Source: Tsukamurella pseudospumae (GTDB lineage Bacteria > Actinomycetota > Actinomycetes > Mycobacteriales > Mycobacteriaceae). Taken from it: DNA of 64,000 bases. A program made the translations under genes and the position numbers. Below the pieces are notes generated by a model. That model was given only the letters and a program-made list of their open reading frames with translations, did no database searches and was not told where the DNA came from. The stretch is from NCBI RefSeq assembly GCF_001575205.1, contig NZ_LSRE01000050.1, forward strand, positions 124,001 to 188,000, in the 5' to 3' direction. This document shows, one piece after another, positions 8,715 through 19,278 of this stretch; position 1 is the first letter of the stretch, and each line of letters opens with the position of its first letter.

Positions 8715-9929
8715 GTGCACGTAATCGTCGGTGTGTTCGGATTGCTCGTCTTCCTGTTCCTCGCGTACCTGCCCACGCGGAACACAGCCCTTCTGAAGAA
8801 GAAGGTGCCCTACATCCTGGGCATGCTCGCCATCCAGTTCGTGCTGGGGCTGATCATGCTGAAGACGCCCGTCGGCAAGTCCGTGATCGACTGGCTCTCA
8901 CGGGGCTTCAAGAACCTGCTCGGGTACGCGCACGAGGGCACCTCGTTCGTCTTCGGCGGCCTGGTCGACTTCAAGGCGAACCCCGACGGCGCCGGCCCGT
9001 TCTTCATGAACGTGCTGCTGCCGATCATCGTGATCTCCTCGCTCATCGGCATCCTGCAGTTCATCAAGCTGCTGCCGCTGATCATCAAGTACCTCGGCCT
9101 CGCGCTGTCGAAGATCACGGGCATGCCGAAGCTGGAGTCCTTCAACTCGGTGAGCTCCGCGATCATCGGCCAGTCCGAGAACTTCATCGCGATCAAGAAG
9201 ATCCTGCCGACGCTGCCGCCGAACCGGCTCTACACGCTGTCCGCCTCGGCGATGTCGACGGTGTCGATGTCGATCGTCGGCTCGTACATGGTGATGATCC
9301 AGCCGAAGTACGTCGTCGCCGCGATCGTGCTGAACCTGTTCGGCGCGTTCATCGTCGTCTCGCTCCTCAACCCCTACGAGGTCGCGCCCGAGGACGACGT
9401 CTTCGCCGCCCCCGAGCAGAAGAAGCAGTCCTTCTTCGAGATGCTCGGCGAGTACATCATGGACGGCGCGAAGGTCGCGCTCACGGTGGCCGCCATGCTG
9501 ATCGGCTTCGTCGCGCTCCTGGCCCTCATCAACGGAATCTTCGACGGGATCTTCGGCATCACCTTCCAGGAGGTCCTGGGGCACGTCTTCGCGCCCCTGG
9601 CCTGGCTCACCGGCGTGCCCTGGAGCGAGGCGTCCACCGCCGGCCAGATCATGGCCACCAAGCTCGTGAGCAACGAGTTCGTGGCCATGCTGTCCTTCAC
9701 CCCGCAGAACCCCGGCGGTGCCGTGGTGATGAGCGATCGCGCCACCGCGATCGTGCAGACCTTCCTGGTCTCCTTCGCCAACTTCAGCTCGATCGGCATC
9801 ATCGCCGGTGCCGCGAAATCCCTGGCGCCCGAACAGGGCGACCAGATCGCCAAGTTCGGCCTCAAGCTGCTCTACGGCGCGACCCTGGTCTCGTTCATCT
9901 CCGCCACCGTCGTCGGCCTTATCTCGTAG
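8715..9929 (+). CDS. nupC: Concentrative nucleoside transporter, NupC/CNT family
   Basis: This 404-residue inner-membrane protein belongs to the CNT family, which imports nucleosides with H+ or Na+. It has an N-terminal two-helix domain, a central gate domain and a C-terminal helical domain. Two family signatures are visible: GQSE at 152-155, in the place of the usual GQTE, and SNEFVAM near 315-325. The predicted start is GTG at 8715 and has no good ribosome site, so the true start could be slightly different. It sits alone between the fdxC and fbiC blocks, where M. tuberculosis has other genes, so it looks like a lineage-specific insertion. Confidence 0.85.
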   Translation: MHVIVGVFGLLVFLFLAYLPTRNTALLKKKVPYILGMLAIQFVLGLIMLKTPVGKSVIDWLSRGFKNLLGYAHEGTSFVFGGLVDFKANPDGAGPFFMNVLLPIIVISSLIGILQFIKLLPLIIKYLGLALSKITGMPKLESFNSVSSAIIGQSENFIAIKKILPTLPPNRLYTLSASAMSTVSMSIVGSYMVMIQPKYVVAAIVLNLFGAFIVVSLLNPYEVAPEDDVFAAPEQKKQSFFEMLGEYIMDGAKVALTVAAMLIGFVALLALINGIFDGIFGITFQEVLGHVFAPLAWLTGVPWSEASTAGQIMATKLVSNEFVAMLSFTPQNPGGAVVMSDRATAIVQTFLVSFANFSSIGIIAGAAKSLAPEQGDQIAKFGLKLLYGATLVSFISATVVGLIS

Positions 9930-10069
9930 TTTCCCGACGGTGCGCGCCGGGCCGGGTGGGCCGAGTGGGCTCCGGGGTGCGCCGGGCCGGGCGAGGGCAT
10001 CGCCGCTCGCTTAGACCTCGTCCACTCGCCTGGCGGCTCGCGGACTCCGATGCGCTCGACGGCGTTGCC

Positions 10070-10113
10070 CTCGCCCGTCCCTCGTCAGTCGGCTCTCGCC
10101 CGTCCCTCGTCAG
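10070..10113. repeat. Two direct copies of a 19-bp sequence
   Basis: CTCGCCCGTCCCTCGTCAG occurs at 10070-10088 and again at 10095-10113, a 25-base period. The second copy ends on the stop codon of the Uma2 remnant. A repeat at the edge of a decayed gene may mark a past insertion or deletion. The upstream stretch 9930-10069 is non-coding and also carries two copies of a GCCGGGCCGGG block. Confidence 0.7.
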
Positions 10114-10405
10114 GTCAGTGCGGTCGGGTCCATCGTGAGATTGAACGGCGCCGTGGCCTCGAATTCACTTGTGTAGATTGAGCCTTCGTAGGACCCGTCG
10201 CGGAGGGTGAGGGCTCGATGCTCGGGCCGGCGTCGAGGTCGACGATCCAGTAGTGCGGGATGCCCGCAGTCGCGTACTCGCTCCGCTTGGTGACGCGATC
10301 GAGCAGCCGCGTGCCGGGCGCGAGGATCTCCACCACGATGATCACCTCGTCGGCAGCGACCTCATCACCTGGACGGTCCCGCACTACCACCAAGACACGC
10401 GCTGG
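10110..10405 (-). pseudogene. Remnant of a Uma2-family (DUF820) restriction-like nuclease gene
   Basis: The readable stretch contains the Uma2 core, VVEILAPGTR, then KRSEYATAGIPHYWIVDLDA, which holds family-typical positions of the PD-(D/E)XK-like fold. The N-terminal 60 or so residues are missing, because the fragment begins right at the stop of the upstream gene (10408). After DLDAG, near 10224-10228, a one-base loss in a GGCCCG run breaks the frame. In the shifted frame the native C-terminus continues as ALTLRDGSYEG and ends FNLTMDPTALT at the TGA of 10110. Truncation plus frameshift make this a pseudogene. Confidence 0.8.
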
Positions 10406-10407
10406 GG

Positions 10408-11142
10408 TCAGTTCTCCCGGTCGGGGTCCGGCTTGTCGCCGGTCACGGCGGTCCCGGCGAACACGGCCTCCAGACCGAGGATCTTGGCACCGTCGGACGC
10501 GCGGGCCTCGACGACGCGCAGCGTCGCGAACTCGCCCAGGTAACCCGCCACCGCACCGACGACGGGCAGCTTGCTCATGGTGTCGAAGACACCGCCGGGA
10601 CGCGGGCGGGATTCGAGCGCCGAGCGCGCGGACTTCACGGTGTGCAGCACGTCGCGGACCGCGCCGAACGCGGAGAAGACGCCGCCGCGCGCCTTGTCGG
10701 CGGTCTCGCGCACGGGAACGAGATCCTGGAAGCCGGGCCGGTCACCCAGCAGCGCACGGGAGTCGATCTGCCGGCGCGAGAGCACCCGCGCGACGAGGTC
10801 GATCTGCTCCGGCACCTGATCGACGCCGTGCTCCCCCGCGACGCCGACGATCACGACGGTCTGGTTCGCGAAGCCCAGGTAGGTCTGCACCGGCAGCAGG
10901 CGTGCGACGATGCCGAGCGCCCCCGGCCAGGCCACCGCCACCGTCGACACCGCGCCGACGGGGATCACCCACCACCGGGAGCGACCGTTCGCATCGCGCT
11001 TGAGATAGTCGTTGACCACCGGGATCGGCGTCAGGCCGGCGAGCGTCGAGACGAACCGCGCCCCGGCCACCGCCGGACGGGCCACCGCCACGAACACCCC
11101 GACGGTGCGCGCGAGCTCCAGGTCGGTCACTTCGCCCGTCAC
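10408..11142 (-). CDS. Uncharacterised protein following fbiC
   Basis: I do not recognise this 244-residue protein. The N-terminal third has hydrophobic stretches (VGVFVAVARPAVAGARFV and WWVIPVGAVSTVAVAW), suggesting membrane association. The rest is mixed charged sequence ending in DKPDPDREN. GTG at 11142 is chosen because it falls 26 bases after the fbiC stop on the same strand, which fits a downstream operon gene. Another GTG 12 bases later is possible. Reading upstream would run into fbiC in another frame, so the larger open frame is not real. Confidence 0.6.
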   Translation of the reverse strand: MTGEVTDLELARTVGVFVAVARPAVAGARFVSTLAGLTPIPVVNDYLKRDANGRSRWWVIPVGAVSTVAVAWPGALGIVARLLPVQTYLGFANQTVVIVGVAGEHGVDQVPEQIDLVARVLSRRQIDSRALLGDRPGFQDLVPVRETADKARGGVFSAFGAVRDVLHTVKSARSALESRPRPGGVFDTMSKLPVVGAVAGYLGEFATLRVVEARASDGAKILGLEAVFAGTAVTGDKPDPDREN

Positions 11143-11168
11143 GGCGCCGCCGCGCGGCTCCAGCGCGT

Positions 11169-13760
11169 TCACGCCGCGCCCCGCTGCGCATGGGTGGTGG
11201 TGCGTTCCCGCGCCGGACGCCCGATCCCGTTCGCGATCGCGTGCAACTCCGCCACCGTCTTCTCCGATCCGTGCGCCGAGCCCGCCATCCGCGAGATCGT
11301 CTCCTCCATCAGCGTGCCACCCAGGTCGTTCGCGCCGCCCTGCAGCATCGCCTGCGTGCCCGCCGTGCCCAGCTTCACCCACGAGGTCTGGACGTGGTCG
11401 ATGCGGCCGTGCAGCATGACCCGCGCCAGCGCGTGCACGGCGCGGTTGTCGCGCTTGGTGGGCCCTGGCCGCGCCGCTCCCGCCAGGTACAGCGGGGCGC
11501 TCTGATGCACGAAGGGCAGCGGCACGAACTCGGTGAAACCGCCAGTGCGGTCCTGGATGTCGCGCAGCACGTTCAGGTGCGTGACCCAGTGCGACGGGTT
11601 GTCGACGTGGCCGTACATCATCGTCGAGCTGGACCGGATGCCCACCTCGTGCGCGGTGGTGACCACATCGATCCAGGCCGAGGTGGGCAGCTTGCCCTTG
11701 GTGAGCACCCACCGCACCTCGTCGTCGAGGATCTCCGCGGCGGTGCCGGGGATCGTGTCCAGTCCCGCCTCGCGGAGCCCGATCAGCCAGTCCCGCACCG
11801 ACTCCCCCGAGTGGGCTGCGCCGTTGACGATCTCCATCGGGCTGAAGGCGTGCACGTGCATCCCGGGCACGCGATCCTTGACGGCGCGCACCAGGTCTGC
11901 GTAGCCCGTGGCGGGCAGGTCCGGGTCGATGCCGCCCTGCATGCAGACCTCGGTGGCGCCCACCTGCCACGCCTCCTCGGCGCGGTCGGCCACCTCCTTC
12001 ATGGACAACGTGAAGGCGTCGGCGTCGCCCTTACGCTGAGCGAAGGCGCAGAACCGGCAGCCGGTGTAACAGATGTTGGTGAAGTTGATGTTCCGGTTGA
12101 CCACGTAGGTCACCACGTCGCCGACGGCGTCCTTGCGGAGCTGATCCGCCAGCGCCACCAGGGCTTCCAGTCCGGCATCATCGGCGTACGCGAGCGCGCG
12201 GTACTGATCGTCCGACAGGCCGCCCGGGTTCTTCTCAGCGGCACGCAGGGCCGAGAGCACGTCGGACTCGACCTTCTCCGGCGCCGAGAGCGACAGGACC
12301 TGCTCACGCACCGACTCCCAGTCGCCGAACGCCGAACCGAGGTCCGAACGGGTGTCGGTGTTCCGGCCGTCGATGTCGATCGCGGTGTTGAGATCGGTGC
12401 GGCCCGACGACGCCCACTCCTCGTCCGGCTCCTGCCAGGGCAGACCGACGGGGATCGCGGCCGCGTCGGCGAGGCCGGTTTCCGGGTCCGCGAGCGCGGC
12501 GACGTGGGGCGCGACCCGCGGGTCGATCCACGGATTGCCCGCACGCACGTACTTGGGCTGCGCCGTGAGCCGCTGCCGCAGTTCGAATCCCGCATCGGCG
12601 GTGATCTGCGCCAGCGCGTCGAGATTGGGCCACGGGCGCTCGGGATTGACGTGGTCGGGGGTGACCGGCGAGACACCGCCCCAGTCGTCGACGCCCGCCT
12701 CGAGCAGCAGCCGGCACTCGTCCGCGGAGACGAGATTCGGCGGCGCCTGCACGCGCATCGCGGGGCCCAGCACCATCCGGGTCACGGCGATCGCCGCGCG
12801 GTAGACCTCGAGGTCCGCATCCAGAGCCGACCGCATCGCGGTATCGGGCTTGGCGCGGAAGTTCTGGATGATGACCTCCTGCACGTGGCCGAAGGCCTTG
12901 TGCACCTTGCGGATCGCCATGATCGACTCGGCACGCTCGCGCTCGTTCTCGCCGATGCCGATGAGCAGCCCGGTTGTGAACGGCACCGACAGCCGGCCGG
13001 CGTCCGTGAGCGTGCGCAGCCGCACCGCCGGGTCCTTGTCGGGCGATCCGTAGTGCGGCTGTCCCTTCTCGGTGAACAGCCGCTCGGAGGTCGTCTCGAG
13101 CATCATCCCCATCGACGGTGCGACGGGCTTGAGCCGCGAGAGCTCCTCCCAGCTCATGACGCCGGGGTTGAGGTGCGGGAGCAGGCCCGTCTCCTCCAGC
13201 ACGCGGATCGCCATGGCGCGCACGTAGTCCAGGGTCGAGTCGTAGCCGCGTTCGTCGAGCCAGGTCCGCGCCGCCTCCCAGCGGTCCTCCGGCCGGTCGC
13301 CCAGGGTGAACAGGGCCTCGTGGCAGCCGAGCTCGGCACCGCGGCGCGCCACCTCGAGGATCTCGTCGGGCTCCATGTAGGCGCCGTGGCCCTCAGCGGC
13401 CAGCTTGCCCGGCACCGTCACGAAGGTGCAGTAGTGGCACTTGTCGCGGCACAGCCGCGTGATCGGGATGAAGACCTTCTTGCTGTAGGTGACCTGGGGC
13501 GTACCGTCGGCCCCCGTCAGCCCGGCCTCGAGCAGACCCGCATCGCGCACCCGCGCGGCGGAGCGGCAGAGGTCGTCCAGGTCGTCGCCGCGGGCGGCGA
13601 GGAGGACCTGGGCCTCGTCGACGTTGAGCACGGCGCCGTCGCGTGCCCGGCGCAGGGCGCGGCGCATCGCCGACGCCGTCGGCACGTACGGCTCCGCCGC
13701 TCGTTTCGGCACCGAGGGCACCGGGAGGAGAGCGGGGGTCTGCTCAGAAGCGTCCGTCAC
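11169..13760 (-). CDS. fbiC: FO synthase FbiC (coenzyme F420 biosynthesis)
   Basis: This two-module radical-SAM enzyme makes the deazaflavin FO from a ribitylaminouracil and tyrosine, the core of coenzyme F420. At 863 residues it matches the actinobacterial fused form. The CofG-like half carries Cys104, Cys108 and Cys111 (CRDKCHYC), and the CofH-like half carries Cys564, Cys568 and Cys571 (CYTGCRFC). The start is GTG at 13760, which overlaps the preceding stop by four bases (GTGA) and gives a normal length. The open frame continues upstream for about 215 codons, but that part is antisense or out-of-frame shadow of mshB and its neighbour. Confidence 0.95.
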   Translation of the reverse strand: MTDASEQTPALLPVPSVPKRAAEPYVPTASAMRRALRRARDGAVLNVDEAQVLLAARGDDLDDLCRSAARVRDAGLLEAGLTGADGTPQVTYSKKVFIPITRLCRDKCHYCTFVTVPGKLAAEGHGAYMEPDEILEVARRGAELGCHEALFTLGDRPEDRWEAARTWLDERGYDSTLDYVRAMAIRVLEETGLLPHLNPGVMSWEELSRLKPVAPSMGMMLETTSERLFTEKGQPHYGSPDKDPAVRLRTLTDAGRLSVPFTTGLLIGIGENERERAESIMAIRKVHKAFGHVQEVIIQNFRAKPDTAMRSALDADLEVYRAAIAVTRMVLGPAMRVQAPPNLVSADECRLLLEAGVDDWGGVSPVTPDHVNPERPWPNLDALAQITADAGFELRQRLTAQPKYVRAGNPWIDPRVAPHVAALADPETGLADAAAIPVGLPWQEPDEEWASSGRTDLNTAIDIDGRNTDTRSDLGSAFGDWESVREQVLSLSAPEKVESDVLSALRAAEKNPGGLSDDQYRALAYADDAGLEALVALADQLRKDAVGDVVTYVVNRNINFTNICYTGCRFCAFAQRKGDADAFTLSMKEVADRAEEAWQVGATEVCMQGGIDPDLPATGYADLVRAVKDRVPGMHVHAFSPMEIVNGAAHSGESVRDWLIGLREAGLDTIPGTAAEILDDEVRWVLTKGKLPTSAWIDVVTTAHEVGIRSSSTMMYGHVDNPSHWVTHLNVLRDIQDRTGGFTEFVPLPFVHQSAPLYLAGAARPGPTKRDNRAVHALARVMLHGRIDHVQTSWVKLGTAGTQAMLQGGANDLGGTLMEETISRMAGSAHGSEKTVAELHAIANGIGRPARERTTTHAQRGAA

Positions 13761-14107
13761 TCTTTCGATGATGCCAGGTATCCCGCAGCGACCGGCATCC
13801 CGATTCCACAAACCACGACGAGCAGCAGCCGCCAGTCGTAGAAGACGGTGCTGTTCCCGGGCCCACCCAGCAGGAACGCGACGATCACCACCAGGAATGC
13901 GATCACGGGAAGCGCAGCGTGGAAGGACTCTCCCCCGAGTCGGCGCGCCGCGACCGAGATCAGCGACAGGAACGCACCGAACACCACCGCCGACAGGGGC
14001 AGCGGCACGGACCCCGCGTAGGCGTACAGGTACATCGTGGCCCCCACGGCGCAGACGGCGCCGCCGAGCACCGCCACGCCGAGCAGCGCGCGGTCCAGCG
14101 GTGCCAT
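13757..14107 (-). CDS. Small four-helix membrane protein (Rv1171-like)
   Basis: This 116-residue protein is almost entirely hydrophobic and shows four predicted membrane segments, at about 5-30, 35-55, 62-82 and 90-112. No catalytic motif is visible. It lies between mshB and fbiC, with overlaps of one base at its start and four at its stop, exactly where M. tuberculosis carries Rv1171. This supports orthology by position. The function is unknown, and the tight coupling only says it is made together with mycothiol and F420 enzymes. Confidence 0.75.
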   Translation of the reverse strand: MAPLDRALLGVAVLGGAVCAVGATMYLYAYAGSVPLPLSAVVFGAFLSLISVAARRLGGESFHAALPVIAFLVVIVAFLLGGPGNSTVFYDWRLLLVVVCGIGMPVAAGYLASSKE

Positions 14108-15024
14108 CAGGCGATCCCCGCGAACAGGTCGCGCTCGACACCGTCCGGCCCCGGCGCCGCGACGCCGCGGGCGAGCACGAAGGCCTCCTCGCGGAACACG
14201 GGCTGCGCGATCCGGTTGGTGAGGGCGAACGCGGCCCCCGTCGGGTCCACCGCCAGTTGCGTCTCGTGCGCCCGGAGCGCGGCCGCCTTACGATCCGCGA
14301 CGGCGGACACGTCGATCCGGGCGGTGACCGCGGCGTCGTCGTGGGCGGGCAACTCATCAGCGGCGGCCACGCGCCAGTCCGCGGGTAGCTCCGCGCCGCG
14401 CAGAGCATCGAGCCCGGCGTCCAGGTCGCCGCGCGCCGTCACGGTCCAGTACAGCTTCGCGACCCGCCACGGTTCGCCCGGCAGCGACGGGGCCGCCGCC
14501 GCCTCGATCGCCGCGTGCGTCACGGCGTGCGCGGCGATGTGGTCGGGGTGGCCGTAGCCGCCGAACTCGTCATAGGTCACCACGACCTGCGGACGCCGGT
14601 CCCGGAGGATCCGCACGAGCGCCGCCACCGGCCCACCGTCGGGCCGCCCGGACGCGACGGCGGTCGCGAAGGCGCGCGGGTGCTCCGCCGCCGGGGTCCC
14701 CGCCATGCCGGAGTCGCGCCAGCGCCCCATGCCGCCCAGGAACAGCGGCCGCAGCACGGGCTCCGCCGGGTCGCTGAGCGCCGCGAGCGCCGCGGTCAGC
14801 TCACCGATCCGGTACCCGCCCAGCTGGTCGGCGTTGTCGGACGTCAGCTCCGCGAACCGGGGCTCCATGACCTCGCCCTCGTCGCCCAACGTGCAGGTCA
14901 CCACCGTGACCTCGGTTCCTTGCGCCAGGTAGCGGGCGATCGTGCCGCCGGTGGTGATGGTCTCGTCGTCGGGATGCGCATGCACCAGCAGCAGCCGGCG
15001 CGGTACCGCGTCGGGTGCCGTCAC
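14107..15024 (-). CDS. mshB: N-acetylglucosaminyl-inositol deacetylase MshB (mycothiol biosynthesis)
   Basis: This zinc-dependent deacetylase acts on GlcNAc-Ins in the mycothiol pathway. The 305-residue protein has the LmbE-family zinc motif His17-Pro-Asp19-Asp20-Glu (AHPDDE) and a second ligand region, GHPDHIAAH. The start is GTG at 15024, overlapping the lpqW stop (GTGA). Mycothiol S-conjugate amidase (Mca) is the close paralogue, but the location between lpqW and fbiC matches Rv1170 (mshB). Confidence 0.92.
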   Translation of the reverse strand: MTAPDAVPRRLLLVHAHPDDETITTGGTIARYLAQGTEVTVVTCTLGDEGEVMEPRFAELTSDNADQLGGYRIGELTAALAALSDPAEPVLRPLFLGGMGRWRDSGMAGTPAAEHPRAFATAVASGRPDGGPVAALVRILRDRRPQVVVTYDEFGGYGHPDHIAAHAVTHAAIEAAAAPSLPGEPWRVAKLYWTVTARGDLDAGLDALRGAELPADWRVAAADELPAHDDAAVTARIDVSAVADRKAAALRAHETQLAVDPTGAAFALTNRIAQPVFREEAFVLARGVAAPGPDGVERDLFAGIA

Positions 15025-16874
15025 TTCCGGGCCCACCCTTCGACGCCGCTGAACACGCCGTCCTGCGGCGGCCCCTCGAGGGTGACCCCCTGCACCGTCG
15101 GGCCCACGGCCGAGAGCGTGACGTCCTGCAGGATCGGCAGGACCGTGGCCCGGGACCACAGGTCGGCGTCGATCGCGCCGAGGTCGACGGTGCCGCCGCG
15201 CAGGCCCACCTGCGCCTCGCCCTGCAGCTCGGCGTCGCACAGGCCGGCCAGGTTGCCGCCGACAGTGGTCGCGGCGGGGTCGTTCTCCGGATTCGGCGCG
15301 GCGGGAGTCGTGGTACCGGTCCGCCCGGAATCCTCCGAGGGCGGCGCGGGGCACGCGACCCGGGCCGCGAACCGCTCGACGGGCGTCGGGCCGGTCCCCG
15401 ACCAGCCGACGACCGCGTCGACGGCCCCGTCGAGCAGTGCCGTCCCGGCCACCACCTGCGGGTCGAGCGCGACGACGGACGCGAAGACGCCCATCGCGCG
15501 CAACTGATCGGTGGCATTGCTGGCCACCGCGAACGCGGGGACATTGCCCTGCGGCACGCCGATCCGCAGGAACATCGGCACCCCGTCGCGCACGTACTGC
15601 TGCACGCTCTCCCCCGGCGACGGGGACGGCGGCACCGGCAACGCCGACGGATCCGTGCTCGTGGACGGCGCCGTGGTGTTCGCGGGCGGGGGCGGCGTGG
15701 GCGGCACGCTCTGGCTCGGCGGGATGGGCGCGGTCTGCAGCGAATAGCCCGCCGCCGCGAGCGCCGTCTCCAGCTTGGCCTTGGCCTCGGCCGCCGGGGG
15801 CCGGGTCGGCATCGTCGGCGCGTATCCCGGGTCCGACGGTGCCAGCACCTGCGCGCGGGCGGGCCGGACCGTGTCGCCACCGGAGCCGACCGTGGTGAGC
15901 AGGTCGACGTTGACCGCATCGAGCAGGGCGCGCCGCACCGCGACATCGGTGAGGAACTTCGAGCGGGTGTTCAGTGTCAGGGACAGCACGCGCGGGTCGA
16001 CCTGTTCGACCGCGCGGACCTGGTAGATCGAGGTCAGCTGGGCCAGCAGCGACGGTCCGCCGTGGACCGAGACGACCTGGACGTCGCCGGTGCGCACCGA
16101 GTTGGCGAGCTGCGTGTCGCTGCCGCCCTTGCGCAGCACGATGCGGTCCACCAGGGCGGGCTTCATCCAGTAGCGGTCGTTCCGCTCGAGGGTCACCTCG
16201 TCCCGCGCGACGTCGACCTTCTTGACCAGATAGCCCGCGCCGGACGCCGGGATCTTCTCGCGCATCGCGCCGTTGAAGCCGCCTGGTGAGCCCTTGATGA
16301 GGTGGCTGGGGAGGAGGTTCTGGAACAGCGTGCGCCACCCCGGCAGGGGCGCCTTGAGCGTGACGATCACCCGCTTGCCGCCGGCGCCGGACGCCACCGA
16401 TTCGATCTGCCGGTAGGGCGCCGAGCCGACGGTGTCCGGGGCGGTGATCATCGACTGCCACAGGTAGACGAAGTCCTCGGCCGCGATCGGCGCACCGTCG
16501 GACCACTGGGCGTCCTGCCGGATGGTGTAGGCGATCTGGAGCGGCGCCGGGTGCTCGATGGTCGGGATGAGATCGGTGTTCTGCGCCAGCACGACCCGCC
16601 CGTCCGGGGCCTTGGCCTCGCGGAACACGCTGGGCAGCGTCATCGCCGCGAGCGCCCGCGCCGCGGCGGACGAGTTCGACGCCAGATGCGGGTTGAACCC
16701 GGCCCCCAGACCGTCGATCGCGACCTGCACGGTGGCGCCGGTCGTGGTGGGCACCTGCGGCGGCGCGGAGGTCTCCGAACCGGGGACCGCCGGCGGCGGG
16801 TCCGCGACGCACGCGGTGAGGGTCGCCGCCAGGACGGCCGACGACACCGCCAGCCCCAGGGACCTCCGCCGCAC
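15021..16874 (-). CDS. lpqW: Lipoprotein LpqW, solute-binding-like
   Basis: This 617-residue exported lipoprotein has a signal peptide of about 21 residues ending in the lipobox LTAC, with Cys22 as the lipidation site. The mature part is an oligopeptide-binding (SBP family 5) fold. It is interrupted by a Pro/Ser/Thr-rich linker (around 395-430) and carries a second Pro-rich insert near 520. In mycobacteria LpqW affects the balance between PIM and lipoarabinomannan synthesis; that role is known for the family and not shown here. The start is GTG at 16874. It sits between typA and mshB as in Rv1165-Rv1170. Confidence 0.85.
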   Translation of the reverse strand: MRRRSLGLAVSSAVLAATLTACVADPPPAVPGSETSAPPQVPTTTGATVQVAIDGLGAGFNPHLASNSSAAARALAAMTLPSVFREAKAPDGRVVLAQNTDLIPTIEHPAPLQIAYTIRQDAQWSDGAPIAAEDFVYLWQSMITAPDTVGSAPYRQIESVASGAGGKRVIVTLKAPLPGWRTLFQNLLPSHLIKGSPGGFNGAMREKIPASGAGYLVKKVDVARDEVTLERNDRYWMKPALVDRIVLRKGGSDTQLANSVRTGDVQVVSVHGGPSLLAQLTSIYQVRAVEQVDPRVLSLTLNTRSKFLTDVAVRRALLDAVNVDLLTTVGSGGDTVRPARAQVLAPSDPGYAPTMPTRPPAAEAKAKLETALAAAGYSLQTAPIPPSQSVPPTPPPPANTTAPSTSTDPSALPVPPSPSPGESVQQYVRDGVPMFLRIGVPQGNVPAFAVASNATDQLRAMGVFASVVALDPQVVAGTALLDGAVDAVVGWSGTGPTPVERFAARVACPAPPSEDSGRTGTTTPAAPNPENDPAATTVGGNLAGLCDAELQGEAQVGLRGGTVDLGAIDADLWSRATVLPILQDVTLSAVGPTVQGVTLEGPPQDGVFSGVEGWARK

Positions 16875-16976
16875 CGCGCCTCCTACCGCTCGCTGTCGTT
16901 CCCGCCCGACCGGTCACCGTCGGGCCGTGTCACCGCCACCCGCCCCGGATCCGCTCCGGGGCGTCGGCCCTCGGGC

Positions 16977-18884
<1,908 letters not shown>

Positions 18885-19043
18885 AAGGGTTCTCCTGCGG
18901 TTGGCGTCCGCGCACACGGGCGGCTCCGTCGTGACGGAACGCGTCTCGCGGACACGAAAAAGGGACGTGCGGACACGCCTGGTCGATACCAGTTTAGGGG
19001 GAACAGGCTGTCCGGCCCGAATCGTGCGCGGTCGGTGTGACGA

Positions 19044-19080
19044 TTGACAACTCCTCATTAGGTTGCGCTAACCTATTGAG
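19044..19080 (+). promoter_or_regulatory. Promoter of the Cys-rich microprotein gene, leaderless type
   Basis: A consensus -35 box TTGACA lies at 19044-19049. A TANNNT -10 box, TAACCT, lies at 19069-19074 after a 19-base spacer. The GTG start at 19081 is six bases after the -10, so the transcript should begin at or next to the start codon with no room for a ribosome site. The iron box covers the -10. Confidence 0.6.
19058..19076 (+). promoter_or_regulatory. Iron box (DtxR/IdeR operator)
   Basis: TTAGGTTGCGCTAACCTAT matches the 19-base IdeR/DtxR consensus TTAGGTTAGGCTAACCTAA at 16 positions. Both six-base arms (TAGGTT and AACCTA) and the five-base spacer are intact. The site covers the -10 region of the gene at 19081, the position expected for iron-dependent repression. 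typA starts 174 bases away on the other strand and is a less likely target. Confidence 0.75.
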
Positions 19081-19278
19081 GTGAGTAAGACCAAGGCGCA
19101 CGAACTCGTGGGCAGCAAGCCCAAGAAGAAGTGCTGCCGCAAGAAGACGCGGTGCATGAAGTGCCCCGTGGTCATCCACAAGCTCAACCGCCTGGCCGCG
19201 GACGGCGCCTCCAAGAAGGACCTCAAGAAGTCCCTGAAGACCGTGCGCGACAACCCGAATCGCACCCGCGCGGCATAG
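19081..19278 (+). CDS. Small basic Cys-rich protein under an iron box
   Basis: This 65-residue, lysine- and arginine-rich protein has four cysteines, Cys18-Cys19, Cys25 and Cys28 (KKCCRKKTRCMKCP). The C-terminal half (31-65) looks helical and positively charged. The CC-x5-C-x2-C pattern could bind zinc or an iron-sulfur cluster, but no family function is known to me; similar short proteins occur in related actinobacteria. GTG at 19081 is chosen because the -10 box ends six bases earlier, which implies a leaderless message. The iron box suggests expression when iron is scarce. Its stop abuts the convergent ndh stop with no spacer. Confidence 0.75.
   Translation: MSKTKAHELVGSKPKKKCCRKKTRCMKCPVVIHKLNRLAADGASKKDLKKSLKTVRDNPNRTRAA

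Noticed and set aside
11169-14408. A 1079-residue apparent extension of FbiC
   Set aside because: The first 215 codons cross the small membrane gene and mshB out of frame. The GTG at 13760 gives the normal 863-residue enzyme with a GTGA overlap.
13757-15024. mshB as mycothiol S-conjugate amidase (mca)
   Set aside because: The zinc motif alone does not decide it, but the place between lpqW and fbiC matches mshB.
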